Assembly (NCBI GenBank): GCA_964384625.1
Contig: CAYLNH010000031.1
Coordinates: forward strand, 1 to 39,166
Source of the DNA: CAYLNH01 sp964384625
GTDB taxonomy: Bacteria > Verrucomicrobiota > Lentisphaeria > JABSQK01
Direction: 5' to 3'
Length of the DNA stretch: 39,166 nt
The notes under the pieces were generated by a model that ran no database searches, was not told the DNA's origin, and saw nothing but the letters and a program-made list of their open reading frames with translations. Of this stretch, positions 26,455-34,492 are shown piece after piece. Both the position numbers and the translations under genes were made by a program. The stretch's first letter is position 1. Each line of letters opens with the position of its first letter.

Positions 26455-27492
26455 TTAGTGCGTTAATGCGTAGACCATGATATTGGTGCCCAACTGCGTG
26501 TAGAAGACGTGGGCGAATTCACTGATCTCGCGACTGTGGTAGTAGCGGAAGACCCGCCATTTGCCGCCGGGTTCCTGGACCCAGGCCGGCCGGGTCCGCG
26601 GCTGGCAGTAGACAATGTCTTTATCGCCGTCCTCGCGCCGCGTCTCAAAGCGTTCGCCGGAGTACGCCGCCGTCTTGAGCGACTTGCCGAGGTCCCTGGC
26701 GCTTTCGCGGATACGGAACCCGATCGTGGTCATCCAGTTGCCCAGGGGGTCCTTGCCCCAGCCCATGGCGATGATCGGTGTGCACAGCACCGCCAGGCGG
26801 CCTTTCACCGTCAAGCCCACGGCCGAATACGTACCTTCCGGCCATTTCTCTTTGATAACGAATTCGCGGACGGTGTCCGGGAGTTTGCCGGTGTCCGGCA
26901 GGCCGCGGTAGAAACTGCGGTAGACCGCGTGCCGGCGGGGCAGCGCTTTGAAGCCTTTGTTCGGGAAGATGCTCTTGAAGACCTTGCGGATCTCCGGCGT
27001 TTCCTCCCATTCGGCGAAACTGTGGTGCTGGCCGGCGAACGGGTCGTCCCGCAGAAAGGACGCGCTGATGCCGGCGTCGATGAACAGAAAGCCGCCGCGT
27101 TCGAGGTACTGTTTGAGATTGCGCTTTTCGAGATCGCTCAACTCCCACTTGCGGCGGTCGGCGGCATTGACATAGATGAAGGGGTAGTCGAAGATCGTCT
27201 TGTCTTCGAAACTGCGGGCGACGACGGGATCGGTGTCGAGTCTGACGCTGGTGCTGTCGTTGATGTGCCGCAAGAGGGACGACAGCCCGTAGGGGTAGCG
27301 GCGCAAACGCGGATCCGTCTGGATCAGCTGCAGGACTTTGACATTCGCCGGGCCGCTCTTCTGCAGCGGCAGCGTTTGGGCCTTGGCCGACTTCCCGGCG
27401 GGATGCTTGATCGGTTTGGCTTCGGTGGCCTGCACGGGGAACCACGCCAGGGCGGCGAGGGCAAGCAGGAATTGTCCGGCTCGGTTCTTCAT
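26455..27492 (-). CDS. Secreted DUF4159 family protein
   Basis: 345 residues from the ATG at 27492 (GGAGCAG upstream); earlier in-frame starts lack a signal peptide at their N-terminus. Signal peptide 1-25 (FLLALAALAWFPVQATEA). The mature part contains the DUF4159 core: DPVVARSFEDKTIFDYPFIYV, LSDLEKRNLKQYLERGGFLFIDA and GWGKDPLGNW near the end. The domain resembles a GATase1-like or ThuA-like fold and occurs with MoxR, DUF58 and VWA genes. Its biochemical role is unknown. It is probably in one transcript with the lipoprotein gene upstream (114-bp gap) and MoxR downstream. Confidence 0.82.
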   Translation of the reverse strand: MKNRAGQFLLALAALAWFPVQATEAKPIKHPAGKSAKAQTLPLQKSGPANVKVLQLIQTDPRLRRYPYGLSSLLRHINDSTSVRLDTDPVVARSFEDKTIFDYPFIYVNAADRRKWELSDLEKRNLKQYLERGGFLFIDAGISASFLRDDPFAGQHHSFAEWEETPEIRKVFKSIFPNKGFKALPRRHAVYRSFYRGLPDTGKLPDTVREFVIKEKWPEGTYSAVGLTVKGRLAVLCTPIIAMGWGKDPLGNWMTTIGFRIRESARDLGKSLKTAAYSGERFETRREDGDKDIVYCQPRTRPAWVQEPGGKWRVFRYYHSREISEFAHVFYTQLGTNIMVYALTH

Positions 27493-27606
27493 GATCGGGC
27501 TGCTCCGTACAGTTTCAACGATCGATACCGGCAAACCTTAGCACTGGACCGCACGATCGCGGCGGCCGGCCAGCCATGGCGAAGACTGCCGCCGCCGGCA
27601 GACCGG

Positions 27607-28068
27607 CTAATTCTGGAGTCGTCCCTTTTTCCAGTGTTCGGTCTTGGTCACCTTCCCCTCCTTGTCGTAGTACTTCCAGATGCCGTCCTGCAGGCCCTCG
27701 ACGTTCTGTCCCTCGATCATCACCTGACCGTTTTCGAAGAACTTCTGCAGCTTGCCGTGTTCCTGGCCGTCGGCGTATTCCGCGATGATCTCGACCTTGC
27801 CGCTCTTGAAATACTGTTTGTAGGTGCCGTGGTACTTGCCGTCTTTGTGGTTGATTTCGAATTGCTTCTCGCCGGTGGGGTAGTACTGCGTGAGCGGACC
27901 GTGAGCGATTTTCTGCCCCCGCGCATTCTTGTAGTACTCCCATTTCCGGAAGACCTGGTCCGAGTCCTTGTGCTTCTCCACTTCCTCCAGAATGGCGCCG
28001 CGCTGCGGCTCCCCGCCGCAACCGGCAAGCAGCAGCAACAGGGGCAGAACAACAATGAACCTGCACAT
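27607..28068 (-). CDS. Lipoprotein with MORN_2/YwqK-type repeats
   Basis: 153 residues from the ATG at 28068, chosen because GGAGG lies 10 nt upstream; the TTG three codons earlier would abut it. The signal peptide ends in the lipobox LLAG with Cys19 or so (VVLPLLLLLAGCGGE). The rest is a run of about five toxin-antitoxin YwqK/MORN_2 repeats of about 22 residues: GPLTQYYPTGEKQFEINHKDG, HGTYKQYFKSGKVEIIAEYADG, HGKLQKFFENGQVMIEGQNVEG, DGIWKYYDKEGKVTKTEHWKKG. These beta-hairpin repeats occur in many envelope proteins with no agreed function. It has its own promoter candidate and heads the DUF4159/MoxR group. Confidence 0.82.
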   Translation of the reverse strand: MCRFIVVLPLLLLLAGCGGEPQRGAILEEVEKHKDSDQVFRKWEYYKNARGQKIAHGPLTQYYPTGEKQFEINHKDGKYHGTYKQYFKSGKVEIIAEYADGQEHGKLQKFFENGQVMIEGQNVEGLQDGIWKYYDKEGKVTKTEHWKKGRLQN

Positions 28069-28107
28069 AAAAGGCAATCCTCCATTTCGACGTACGTATT
28101 ACTGTAT

Positions 28108-28135
28108 ACCATACTCGGCTGCGGCAAACAGGCAA
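28108..28135 (-). promoter_or_regulatory. Candidate promoter of the YwqK-type lipoprotein gene
   Basis: Minus strand: TTGCCT (28135-28130), 16-nt spacer, TATGGT (28113-28108). The leader would be about 33 nt and includes the GGAGG. The MITE-like element ends only 29 bp upstream of the -35. Confidence 0.45.
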
Positions 28136-28156
28136 GACGCGCGCCGGCGGCACGCC

Positions 28157-28426
28157 GCCGAAAGGTAAGTACTCGACCAGCCCCGTCGGCGTTCATCTTC
28201 TGTTTCCGGCCTCCACGGGGTTGTGCCCGTGGGGCCAAGATTATTTCTGCCGACGGTGATACGGACATCACTACCTTCCGCGGACCTGGCGTTTTGGCAA
28301 CGCCAGGTCCGCGGAAGCAGGGGAAACGGTTGCTCCCATGCCGGACGAATCTTCGGACCACGGGGACAAGCCCCGTGGAGCCGGGAACGTCTCAGAACGC
28401 GGTTTGTCGAGCACTTACGCCGAAAG
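28157..28426. mobile_element. 254-bp MITE-like element with terminal inverted repeats and target duplication
   Basis: Terminal inverted repeats GTAAGTACTCGAC (28165-28177) and its complement GTCGAGCACTTAC (28406-28418) differ at one base. The element is flanked by the direct repeat GCCGAAAG (28157-28164 and 28419-28426), an 8-bp target duplication. Inside is a nested set of palindromes: a central 19-bp perfect inverted repeat (28275-28293 with 28299-28317, 5-nt loop), and outer CCACGGG-type hairpins near 28210-28232 and 28359-28380 that are inverted copies of one another. No transposase frame is present, so it would be mobilised in trans. The structure is directly visible; the mobile nature is inferred from the terminal repeats plus target duplication. 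Confidence 0.8.
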
Positions 28427-28447
28427 GGGCGCGGTCGCAAGCACCCG

Positions 28448-29683
28448 TCAGAATACAAAGGCGACATCGCTCAAGCGCGACTTCACTTCATTGAGTACGC
28501 GCGTTTCGTCATCGGCGTTCTGCGCCTCGAATGTGGCGGAGAACCGAACGAAGTGGCCGGCGTCATCCCAGGGCACGGTCGAGATCAGTTTCTCGGTGAT
28601 CAGCCACTGGCTGAACGCTTCGGCGGTTTCGAACGTCGTGCCGTCCTGCGCGGCTTTCGGGATCTCGACGTACATATAGAAGGAGCCCTCCGGCTTCTTC
28701 GCGTCGAACCCGACCTGGCTGAGGATGTCGGCCAGCGCCCCGAGCCGGCGGCTGTATTTCTCGCAGATCTTCGGAGTGATCTCTTCGGCTTCCTCGAGCC
28801 CGGCGGCGGCGGCCAGCTGGATGCCGGCAAACTGGCCGCTGTCGGCGTTGTCTTTGACATTGGCGAAGGCGGCGACGGCCCTATCGTTGCCGCAGGCCCA
28901 GCCCAGGCGCCAGCCGGTCATGTTGAAGCCCTTGCTCATACTGTGCAGTTCGATGGCGCAGTCCATGGCGCCGGGGATGGTCAAGATGCTCAGCGGCGCG
29001 CCGGCGAAATTCAACGGTGCGTAGGGCGCGTCGGAGACAATCAGGATCCGGTTCTCAAGACAGAAGCCCACGGCCGCCTTGAACTGCTCCGGAGCGGCTG
29101 AAGCCCCCGTGGGGTTGTTCGGGTAGTTGAGATAGAGCAGCTTGGCCCGCTGCCGCTGGTCGGCGGTCAAAGTGTCCAGTTGCGGGAAAAACCCGTTCTC
29201 CTTGGTCAGCGGCAGGTTCACGATGTCGCCGCCCAGGTATTTGGTCCAGGTGCCCAGAACGGGATAACCCGGAATGGTCATGATGCTGATGTCGCCGGGA
29301 TTGATGAAGCAGGCCGGCAGCAGCGAGAGCGCGGACTTGCTGCCGATCGTGTGGTTGATCTGCTTGTCCGGATCGAGGGCGACGTTGTAGATGCGCCGCA
29401 TGTAACGGACGACGGCGTCGCGGAAGGCCGCGATGCCGTTGTCGGTATAGAACCGGTTCTCGGGCTTGCCGGCTTCCGCCGTCAGCGTCTCGACCACCGT
29501 CGGGAACGCCGGTTCATCCGGCTCGCCGACGCCCATGTCGATCAGTTCCACATCCGGATGGGCCGCCATCGCGGCGCGCTTGGCGCGCTTGATCTTTTCG
29601 AACTTGTAGATCGTATCGTCTTTGCCGAACCGGTTGCCGCCGATGCGCTCGGCGAAGTTTTCCTGCAGAAAGCTCTCAGCCAT
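28448..29683 (-). CDS. dapL: LL-diaminopimelate aminotransferase
   Basis: 411 residues, the usual length for DapL. A fold-type I aminotransferase: ENRFYTDNGIAAFRDAVVRYM, the NYPNNPTGA motif, SDAPYAPLNF, the PLP lysine Lys251 in SMSKGFNMTGWRLGW, and the C-terminal VRFSATF with the substrate-binding Arg. The N-terminus (IYKFEKIKRAKRAAMAAHP, then LIDMGVGEPDEPAF) fits the DapL2 subgroup. The enzyme makes LL-diaminopimelate directly from tetrahydrodipicolinate, bypassing succinylated or acetylated intermediates, for lysine and peptidoglycan. It is typical of chlamydiae, Lentisphaerae and other PVC bacteria, cyanobacteria and plants. It is transcribed alone toward the MITE-like element, 22 bp from its end. 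Confidence 0.85.
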   Translation of the reverse strand: MAESFLQENFAERIGGNRFGKDDTIYKFEKIKRAKRAAMAAHPDVELIDMGVGEPDEPAFPTVVETLTAEAGKPENRFYTDNGIAAFRDAVVRYMRRIYNVALDPDKQINHTIGSKSALSLLPACFINPGDISIMTIPGYPVLGTWTKYLGGDIVNLPLTKENGFFPQLDTLTADQRQRAKLLYLNYPNNPTGASAAPEQFKAAVGFCLENRILIVSDAPYAPLNFAGAPLSILTIPGAMDCAIELHSMSKGFNMTGWRLGWACGNDRAVAAFANVKDNADSGQFAGIQLAAAAGLEEAEEITPKICEKYSRRLGALADILSQVGFDAKKPEGSFYMYVEIPKAAQDGTTFETAEAFSQWLITEKLISTVPWDDAGHFVRFSATFEAQNADDETRVLNEVKSRLSDVAFVF

Positions 29684-29759
29684 GGGGGTCTCCGAACATC
29701 AAGAATTGCTGTTTGCGTTGGTATTCAGGTTGATTATGCGTAGGTTAAGGACGGTTTGA

Positions 29760-29787
29760 ATTGTAGCACGAGAGCTGGAGTTTTCGA
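29760..29787 (-). promoter_or_regulatory. Candidate promoter of dapL
   Basis: Minus strand: TCGAAA (29787-29782), 16-nt spacer, TACAAT (29765-29760). The -10 matches the consensus at five of six positions and the -35 at four. The leader would be about 70 nt. Confidence 0.4.
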
Positions 29788-29833
29788 CTCGGCGGAGGCG
29801 AAAAGCCGGCTTTCGGGGGCCTCACATCCTGGA

Positions 29834-30661
29834 ATGAACCGAGGAATGCGAATCAGCGTGGAGTGGAAACAGCGTTTCAGTCTGCCCGAACTCGTGGTTG
29901 TCGTCACCGTTATTGTCTGTCTGGCGTCGGTGCTCGTGCCCCTGGCGTTGCGCGGCCTGCTCAGCAGCCAATCGACCCGGTGCAGCGCCAATCTCAACAG
30001 CCTCGGCGACCTTGTGCAGGTCTACCTGAACGACAGCAAAAAGGGCGACGGCCAACTGCCCGCCTACGAAGACGGCTGGCTGCAGACCATCGGGGCGAAC
30101 GCCAATCCCGACCTCGAGCCGGACGGCATCTTGAATTGTCCCAGCCAGAAATTCGTGTCGTACGGTGAAGGTATCGCGCCGGCCCAATGGTGGCGCGGCA
30201 CGAACTACGGCATCAACCAGCATATCGCCTCCAATCTGCAGGACCGCAACTCCCCGCTGCCGCATTGGACTCAGGCGCAGATCAGCGACATCAAGATTCC
30301 CCAGGAGAAACTGCTGATCGCCGACGCCGTCGGCGGCAACTACTTCGGCATCAAAGGCCGCGACCCGGTCGTCGCCGGCATCAGCAAGAGCGGCAGGAAT
30401 TTCGTTGACGGCATCCCGCCGAACCCGGTGTCGCCGCTGCCCTGCATGCGCCATGTCGACGGCGCCGCGAACTTCCTGTTTCTCGACGGCCATGTCGAGC
30501 AGCGCAAGGAATGGCCTGAATTCTCTCTCGGCCGCGGCACGCCCGGTTTCGCCTTCTGGCATGCCGAGCATACCTATCCCGGTCTTCCCGACGGCAAACC
30601 GAAGACCCCGAAAGCCACGACTCCCGGCGGCGCCGGCCCCGGCACACCCGTGACTCCCTGA
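29834..30661 (+). CDS. Type II secretion pseudopilin-like protein with variant H-Xn-DG motif
   Basis: 275 residues from the ATG at 29834; an ATG at 29846 with GAGG too close is the alternative. The N-terminus has the class III signal pattern in degenerate form: RFSLPELVVVVTVIVCLASVL, where F, E and the long hydrophobic helix fit FTLIELL but the residue before F is Arg instead of Gly, so cleavage by prepilin peptidase is uncertain. The C-terminal region has CMRHVDGAANFLFLDGHV, the H-X9-DG motif common in Lentisphaerae and Planctomycetes, here with one extra residue. The tail is Pro/Gly/Thr-rich. The stop overlaps the next start (TGATG), so it is coupled to the large membrane protein. Confidence 0.75.
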   Translation: MNRGMRISVEWKQRFSLPELVVVVTVIVCLASVLVPLALRGLLSSQSTRCSANLNSLGDLVQVYLNDSKKGDGQLPAYEDGWLQTIGANANPDLEPDGILNCPSQKFVSYGEGIAPAQWWRGTNYGINQHIASNLQDRNSPLPHWTQAQISDIKIPQEKLLIADAVGGNYFGIKGRDPVVAGISKSGRNFVDGIPPNPVSPLPCMRHVDGAANFLFLDGHVEQRKEWPEFSLGRGTPGFAFWHAEHTYPGLPDGKPKTPKATTPGGAGPGTPVTP

Positions 30662-33600
30662 TGCCGTCCGCGCCCCCTAACGGTTTCGATCCCGAACAAT
30701 ACCGGCCGCAGCCGGATCCCGCTGTACACCTGCTCGATCGCGGCCCCGCCGAGCCCGATGCCCGCTACCTGCTCGCCCACGATGAGACCAACGCCGCCCT
30801 CGTCATCTCCCAGAACGACAAACAGCTCTGGGACCTGTTTGACGGCGAGCGCTCCGTCCGCGACATCTGCGCCGACTACCTCGAGCAACACCAGGCACTG
30901 GCGTTGACGCGGATCTACACGCTGATCCACAGTCTCTGGGAGCGGGGCATGCTGCGCGACGACCCGCAGTTTGCCGACCAGATGCAGGACCTGCGGCGGC
31001 CGCAGCGGTTCCGCCTGCATCATCTGTTCGGCGTGCCGATTCCGGGGACCGACAAGTTGATCCGCGGCTGCGGCCGGCTGCTGCGTTACATCCCGTTCCA
31101 CAGCTGGCCGGTGATCGCCATCCTGCTGCTGCTCGGCGGCGCCGGCATCGTGCTGTCGCAGCGGACCCCCGTCGAGGTGCCGTTTCTGGTGACGGCTTCG
31201 CCGTATCACGTCTACGTCGGCAAGGGTAGACCGTGGAAATGGCGGGTTCATCCGGAAGCGTACACGGCCCGTTCGGACCCTGAGTCGGTTGCCCGGCTGG
31301 AGGTCCTGGAACGCGACTACTCGCGGCTGGTGGTCTTGCCGCAATCCTACGGTCTGGGGCTGGTACTGCTGCTGATCCTGCACCTGGTCGCCTCGTTTTG
31401 CCGCGAATTCGCCCGCAGCTCCGTGGTCGCCGGGTACACCGGCCGGGCGCCGCCGCTGCACCTGGTCGTCACCTACGGCATCCCGGCGTTCCGCGCTCTG
31501 ACTCCCTGGCATCTGGGACTGCCGCGCCGCAAACGACTGCTCTGCGACTGTTTCGGCCTGTTGTTTGAGCTGGGGCTGGCTGCCGTCCTGTTCGCGCTCC
31601 TGCCGCTGGTATCCGGGGCTCTCGGCCGCGAGCTGATGACCAAGCTGGGCTGGATCTGCTATGCCCGGACCTTCTTCCATCTCGCTCCCCTCGAAGGCAG
31701 CGACCTGCAGACGATTATGGGCGACTGGAGCAATCTGCGCAATTTCCGCCGGCGCGCCATGGGATTCCTGCGCAAGCGCCTCTGCAGCGCCGTCGTCAGC
31801 GACCGGCCCATGTCCCGTGAGGAACGGATCTATACGACGTTTCTGATCACCGCTTTGGCCTGGTTGTTCGTTGCCGCTCATCTGGGGCTCGTGCTGATGG
31901 AACAGCATCAGGCGGAGATCCGGGAGCTGATCCTGAACCTCAAGTCGGTAAGCTGGTGGACGCTGACGGCGATTGTGCTGATCGGCATCCCGGTGCTTGT
32001 CACCTCGATTCTGGCTCTGGCCTGGGTGCTGCATTGGCTCTGGACGTGGATTCTTGAGCAGCCCCGGCTGCGGTCGCCGGTGAGCTTTGTCGGCGCCGCG
32101 GTCTTCATTATCCTGACGACCACCGGGTTCTTCGAGATCTCGCGGCGGCAGGACCTCCTCGGCCGCGGGCTGCTCACCACGCTGGTCTACGCGATCAACC
32201 TGATCCTGGTCATCCTGACCATGTATCAGGTCAAGCGCCATGTGCCGCACGAGAAAGGCCATACCCGAGTCAAACTGCTCGTTATCTTCTGCCTGGCGCT
32301 GGCCACGGGGCTGGCGGTTGTGGCCCGGCGCCTGCACGTGAGCAGTTCGCTGATCATGCCGCTGACGGCAATCGTGCTGCTGGCCGCCGCCGCCTACCTG
32401 ATCGTCTCCTTCGCCAAGGGCCAGCATGTCCTGGCCCGCTGGGCGACCGACTACGGGCCGGCGGAGTTGAGCACCACCGGCGGCTGTTTGCTCCTCGGGG
32501 TGGCGGCCGGCCTGCAGCTCAATGCCGTCACTCACGGTGCGGAATTCTCACGCTTCACGTTGATGACCGCCATGGGCCTGGCGCTGACGGCGACCGGGCA
32601 GGCGGCCTGGCTGCGGGCCCTCGGCACGGTCGAACGCTGCGGCTTCTCGCTGGCCATCAGCCCGCATGTGCCGGACGGCCGGGCGTTGACCAATATCTGC
32701 AACTACATCCTGGACCGCATCGGCCAGATTACCAAGACGCACTTCGGGCGGGAGGCCCTCGACCGCCTCGAGAAACAGGTGCGCAATCAATGTTCGTTCC
32801 TCGACTTCACTTTCCGTGAGCCCTATTTCCCCAACCAGACCGAGCCCGACCAACTCGCTGACATCTACCGCGAGATGATCCTCTGCTGCCACAGCAACCT
32901 CTCACACGATCACTCGGTTCGCTTTGCCGAAGCCGCGTTCAAACAGGTCTTCCGGCAGGTCCACTGGCAGGCGAAAACCATTCTGGATAAATACGTCCTG
33001 GCCGGGACCCCCTGGGAGAACCGGTTCCGCAAAGAGATCGCTGTTGACCTGAAAGCCCGACGGGCGATGCTCAACGGGATCACCATGTTCCAGGATCTCA
33101 GTACGGCGCAGAAGAACCTGCTGGTCCAGTATATGGCGATTGAACGCTACGCCCCCGGCGATCTCATTATCCGCCAGGGCGACCTCGGCGATACCAGCTA
33201 TATCCTGGTTGCCGGTGAAGTGCAGGTCGAGGAGGAGGACCTCAGTTCCGAACGGCATATCCTGGCCCTGCTGCACGAGGGCGATTTTTTCGGGGAAGCC
33301 GCGCTGCTGGACGATGTCCGCCGGGTCGCCAGCATCCGCGCCACCTCGCAGGTCGCCGTTCTCTGTCTGCAGAAGGACGACCTGGAACGGATCGAGCTGC
33401 GATCGCCGGAGACCGTGCAGATCATCCGGGAACGGCTTCAGACCTACCAGGTCCTCCTGCGTATTCCGCTGTTCAGCGACCTGCCCACAAACCTGCTCCG
33501 CACTGTGCTGCCCCGGATCGAAAGCCAGGTCATGGCCCCGGGAGAGACCGTTATCAAACAAGGCGATCGGGGCCGCGAGTTCTACCTGATCAAGTCCGGC

Positions 33601-33843
33601 TCCGTGGAGGTCCTGAAAACCGATGACGAGGGCGAACGCCGGAAGGTGGCAACCCTCAGTGCCGGCAGCTATTTCGGCGAGATCGCCCTGCTGAAAAACG
33701 TGCCGCGCACCGCTACCGTGCAGACGGCAACGGAAACCGAGCTGTACGTGATCAGCACCGAGGACTTCCTCCGCTTGCTCTCCGGCAGCCGGCTGTTTGC
33801 CATGAACCTCTCCGCCGTCGGCGAGATGAGGCTGCTGGCGTGA
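30661..33843 (+). CDS. PqqD-like/degenerate M50-like membrane protein with two cNMP-binding domains
   Basis: 1060 residues, starting in the stop of the previous gene. Residues about 30-100 look like a PqqD-type winged helix (LWDLFDGERSVRDICADYLE). A polytopic membrane region (about 140-670) lines up with M50 site-2 protease-like transporters: the helix that should carry HExxH reads R248-E249-F-A-R252, and the second motif, usually LDG, reads LEG (Glu345). Both zinc sites are lost, so proteolysis is unlikely. About 140 soluble residues precede two cyclic-nucleotide-binding domains, from 809 and 935, with FGEAALL and FGEIALLKNVPRTAT phosphate cassettes; the second is closer to consensus. It may be a nucleotide-gated transporter or sensor. 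Gene order with pseudopilin and a GAF-type enzyme is tight. Confidence 0.78.
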   Translation: MPSAPPNGFDPEQYRPQPDPAVHLLDRGPAEPDARYLLAHDETNAALVISQNDKQLWDLFDGERSVRDICADYLEQHQALALTRIYTLIHSLWERGMLRDDPQFADQMQDLRRPQRFRLHHLFGVPIPGTDKLIRGCGRLLRYIPFHSWPVIAILLLLGGAGIVLSQRTPVEVPFLVTASPYHVYVGKGRPWKWRVHPEAYTARSDPESVARLEVLERDYSRLVVLPQSYGLGLVLLLILHLVASFCREFARSSVVAGYTGRAPPLHLVVTYGIPAFRALTPWHLGLPRRKRLLCDCFGLLFELGLAAVLFALLPLVSGALGRELMTKLGWICYARTFFHLAPLEGSDLQTIMGDWSNLRNFRRRAMGFLRKRLCSAVVSDRPMSREERIYTTFLITALAWLFVAAHLGLVLMEQHQAEIRELILNLKSVSWWTLTAIVLIGIPVLVTSILALAWVLHWLWTWILEQPRLRSPVSFVGAAVFIILTTTGFFEISRRQDLLGRGLLTTLVYAINLILVILTMYQVKRHVPHEKGHTRVKLLVIFCLALATGLAVVARRLHVSSSLIMPLTAIVLLAAAAYLIVSFAKGQHVLARWATDYGPAELSTTGGCLLLGVAAGLQLNAVTHGAEFSRFTLMTAMGLALTATGQAAWLRALGTVERCGFSLAISPHVPDGRALTNICNYILDRIGQITKTHFGREALDRLEKQVRNQCSFLDFTFREPYFPNQTEPDQLADIYREMILCCHSNLSHDHSVRFAEAAFKQVFRQVHWQAKTILDKYVLAGTPWENRFRKEIAVDLKARRAMLNGITMFQDLSTAQKNLLVQYMAIERYAPGDLIIRQGDLGDTSYILVAGEVQVEEEDLSSERHILALLHEGDFFGEAALLDDVRRVASIRATSQVAVLCLQKDDLERIELRSPETVQIIRERLQTYQVLLRIPLFSDLPTNLLRTVLPRIESQVMAPGETVIKQGDRGREFYLIKSGSVEVLKTDDEGERRKVATLSAGSYFGEIALLKNVPRTATVQTATETELYVISTEDFLRLLSGSRLFAMNLSAVGEMRLLA

Positions 33844-34301
33844 CCCCCAGGGCGTATGACGATGTGTTCGGACGCATTGACGCAATCATTGCCGGCGAGA
33901 CCGATCGAATTGCCGTCATGGCCACCATCGTCTGTGAGTTGTTCCAGACGTTCGACGAATTCCATTGGGTCGGGTTCTATCGCCGGGTGGCCGCCGACCT
34001 GCTGAAAATCGGAGCGTATCAGGGCGGTCACGGCTGTCTCGAAATCAGCTTCGATCGCGGTGTTTGCGGCAAGTGCGCCCGCGATGGCGAAACGCAGATC
34101 GTCGACGATGTCACGGCGCTTCCCTACCACATTGCCTGCTCCGGCAGCACCAGGTCCGAAATCGTTGTACCGATGTTCGACGCGGACAATACCGTTGTGG
34201 CTGTGCTGGACATCGATTCGGACCGGCGCGGAGCTTTCGGGCAGGACGACGCCGACCAACTGGCAACCCTGAGCGCCTATTTTTGTCGCGAGCCGTCGTA
34301 G
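33840..34301 (+). CDS. msrC: Free methionine-(R)-sulfoxide reductase (GAF domain)
   Basis: 153 residues from a GTG overlapping the previous stop (GTGA). A single GAF domain with FHWVGFYRR, GHGCLEISFDRGVCG, YHIACSGSTRSEIVVP and VLDIDSD. The three cysteines Cys66, Cys76 and Cys100 have the 10- and 24-residue spacing of Cys84, Cys94 and Cys118 in E. coli fRMsr, so it is very probably the active enzyme that reduces free L-methionine-(R)-sulfoxide, using thioredoxin. Its length is normal for the family. It is coupled to a cNMP-binding membrane protein, an unusual partner; whether the proteins interact is unknown. No clear terminator follows in the 190 bp before the next gene. Confidence 0.88.
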   Translation: MTPRAYDDVFGRIDAIIAGETDRIAVMATIVCELFQTFDEFHWVGFYRRVAADLLKIGAYQGGHGCLEISFDRGVCGKCARDGETQIVDDVTALPYHIACSGSTRSEIVVPMFDADNTVVAVLDIDSDRRGAFGQDDADQLATLSAYFCREPS

Positions 34302-34492
34302 CTGTCTGGGAGTACGGGGAAGTCGATGGCCGATACCGCCGCAGACATACTGTCAGCTGCGGGCTGATCCGCCAAGGCGGAGAATACGGCGACGGTCGGT
34401 CGACTGACGCAGCAGTCGCAGCCGGTTACGGCGACGCAGCGGGTACTCATGACGTGTGCGGGTTCAGTAAGTGCCGTTCGGCGCCGGCCCGA

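Noticed and set aside
28223..29101. 292-residue plus-strand frame beginning inside the MITE-like element, considered as a transposase
   Set aside because: Most of it lies antisense to dapL and no DDE or other transposase motif is present.
30574..32535. 653-residue minus-strand open frame opposite the M50-like gene
   Set aside because: Composition is Gln/Asp/Arg-rich with no hydrophobic core or motif, while the plus strand encodes clear membrane helices and coupled starts and stops.
34353..34381. Two small inverted repeats after the methionine sulfoxide reductase gene, considered as a terminator
   Set aside because: Stems of 5-6 bp, one with a 2-nt loop, and no T-run on either strand.
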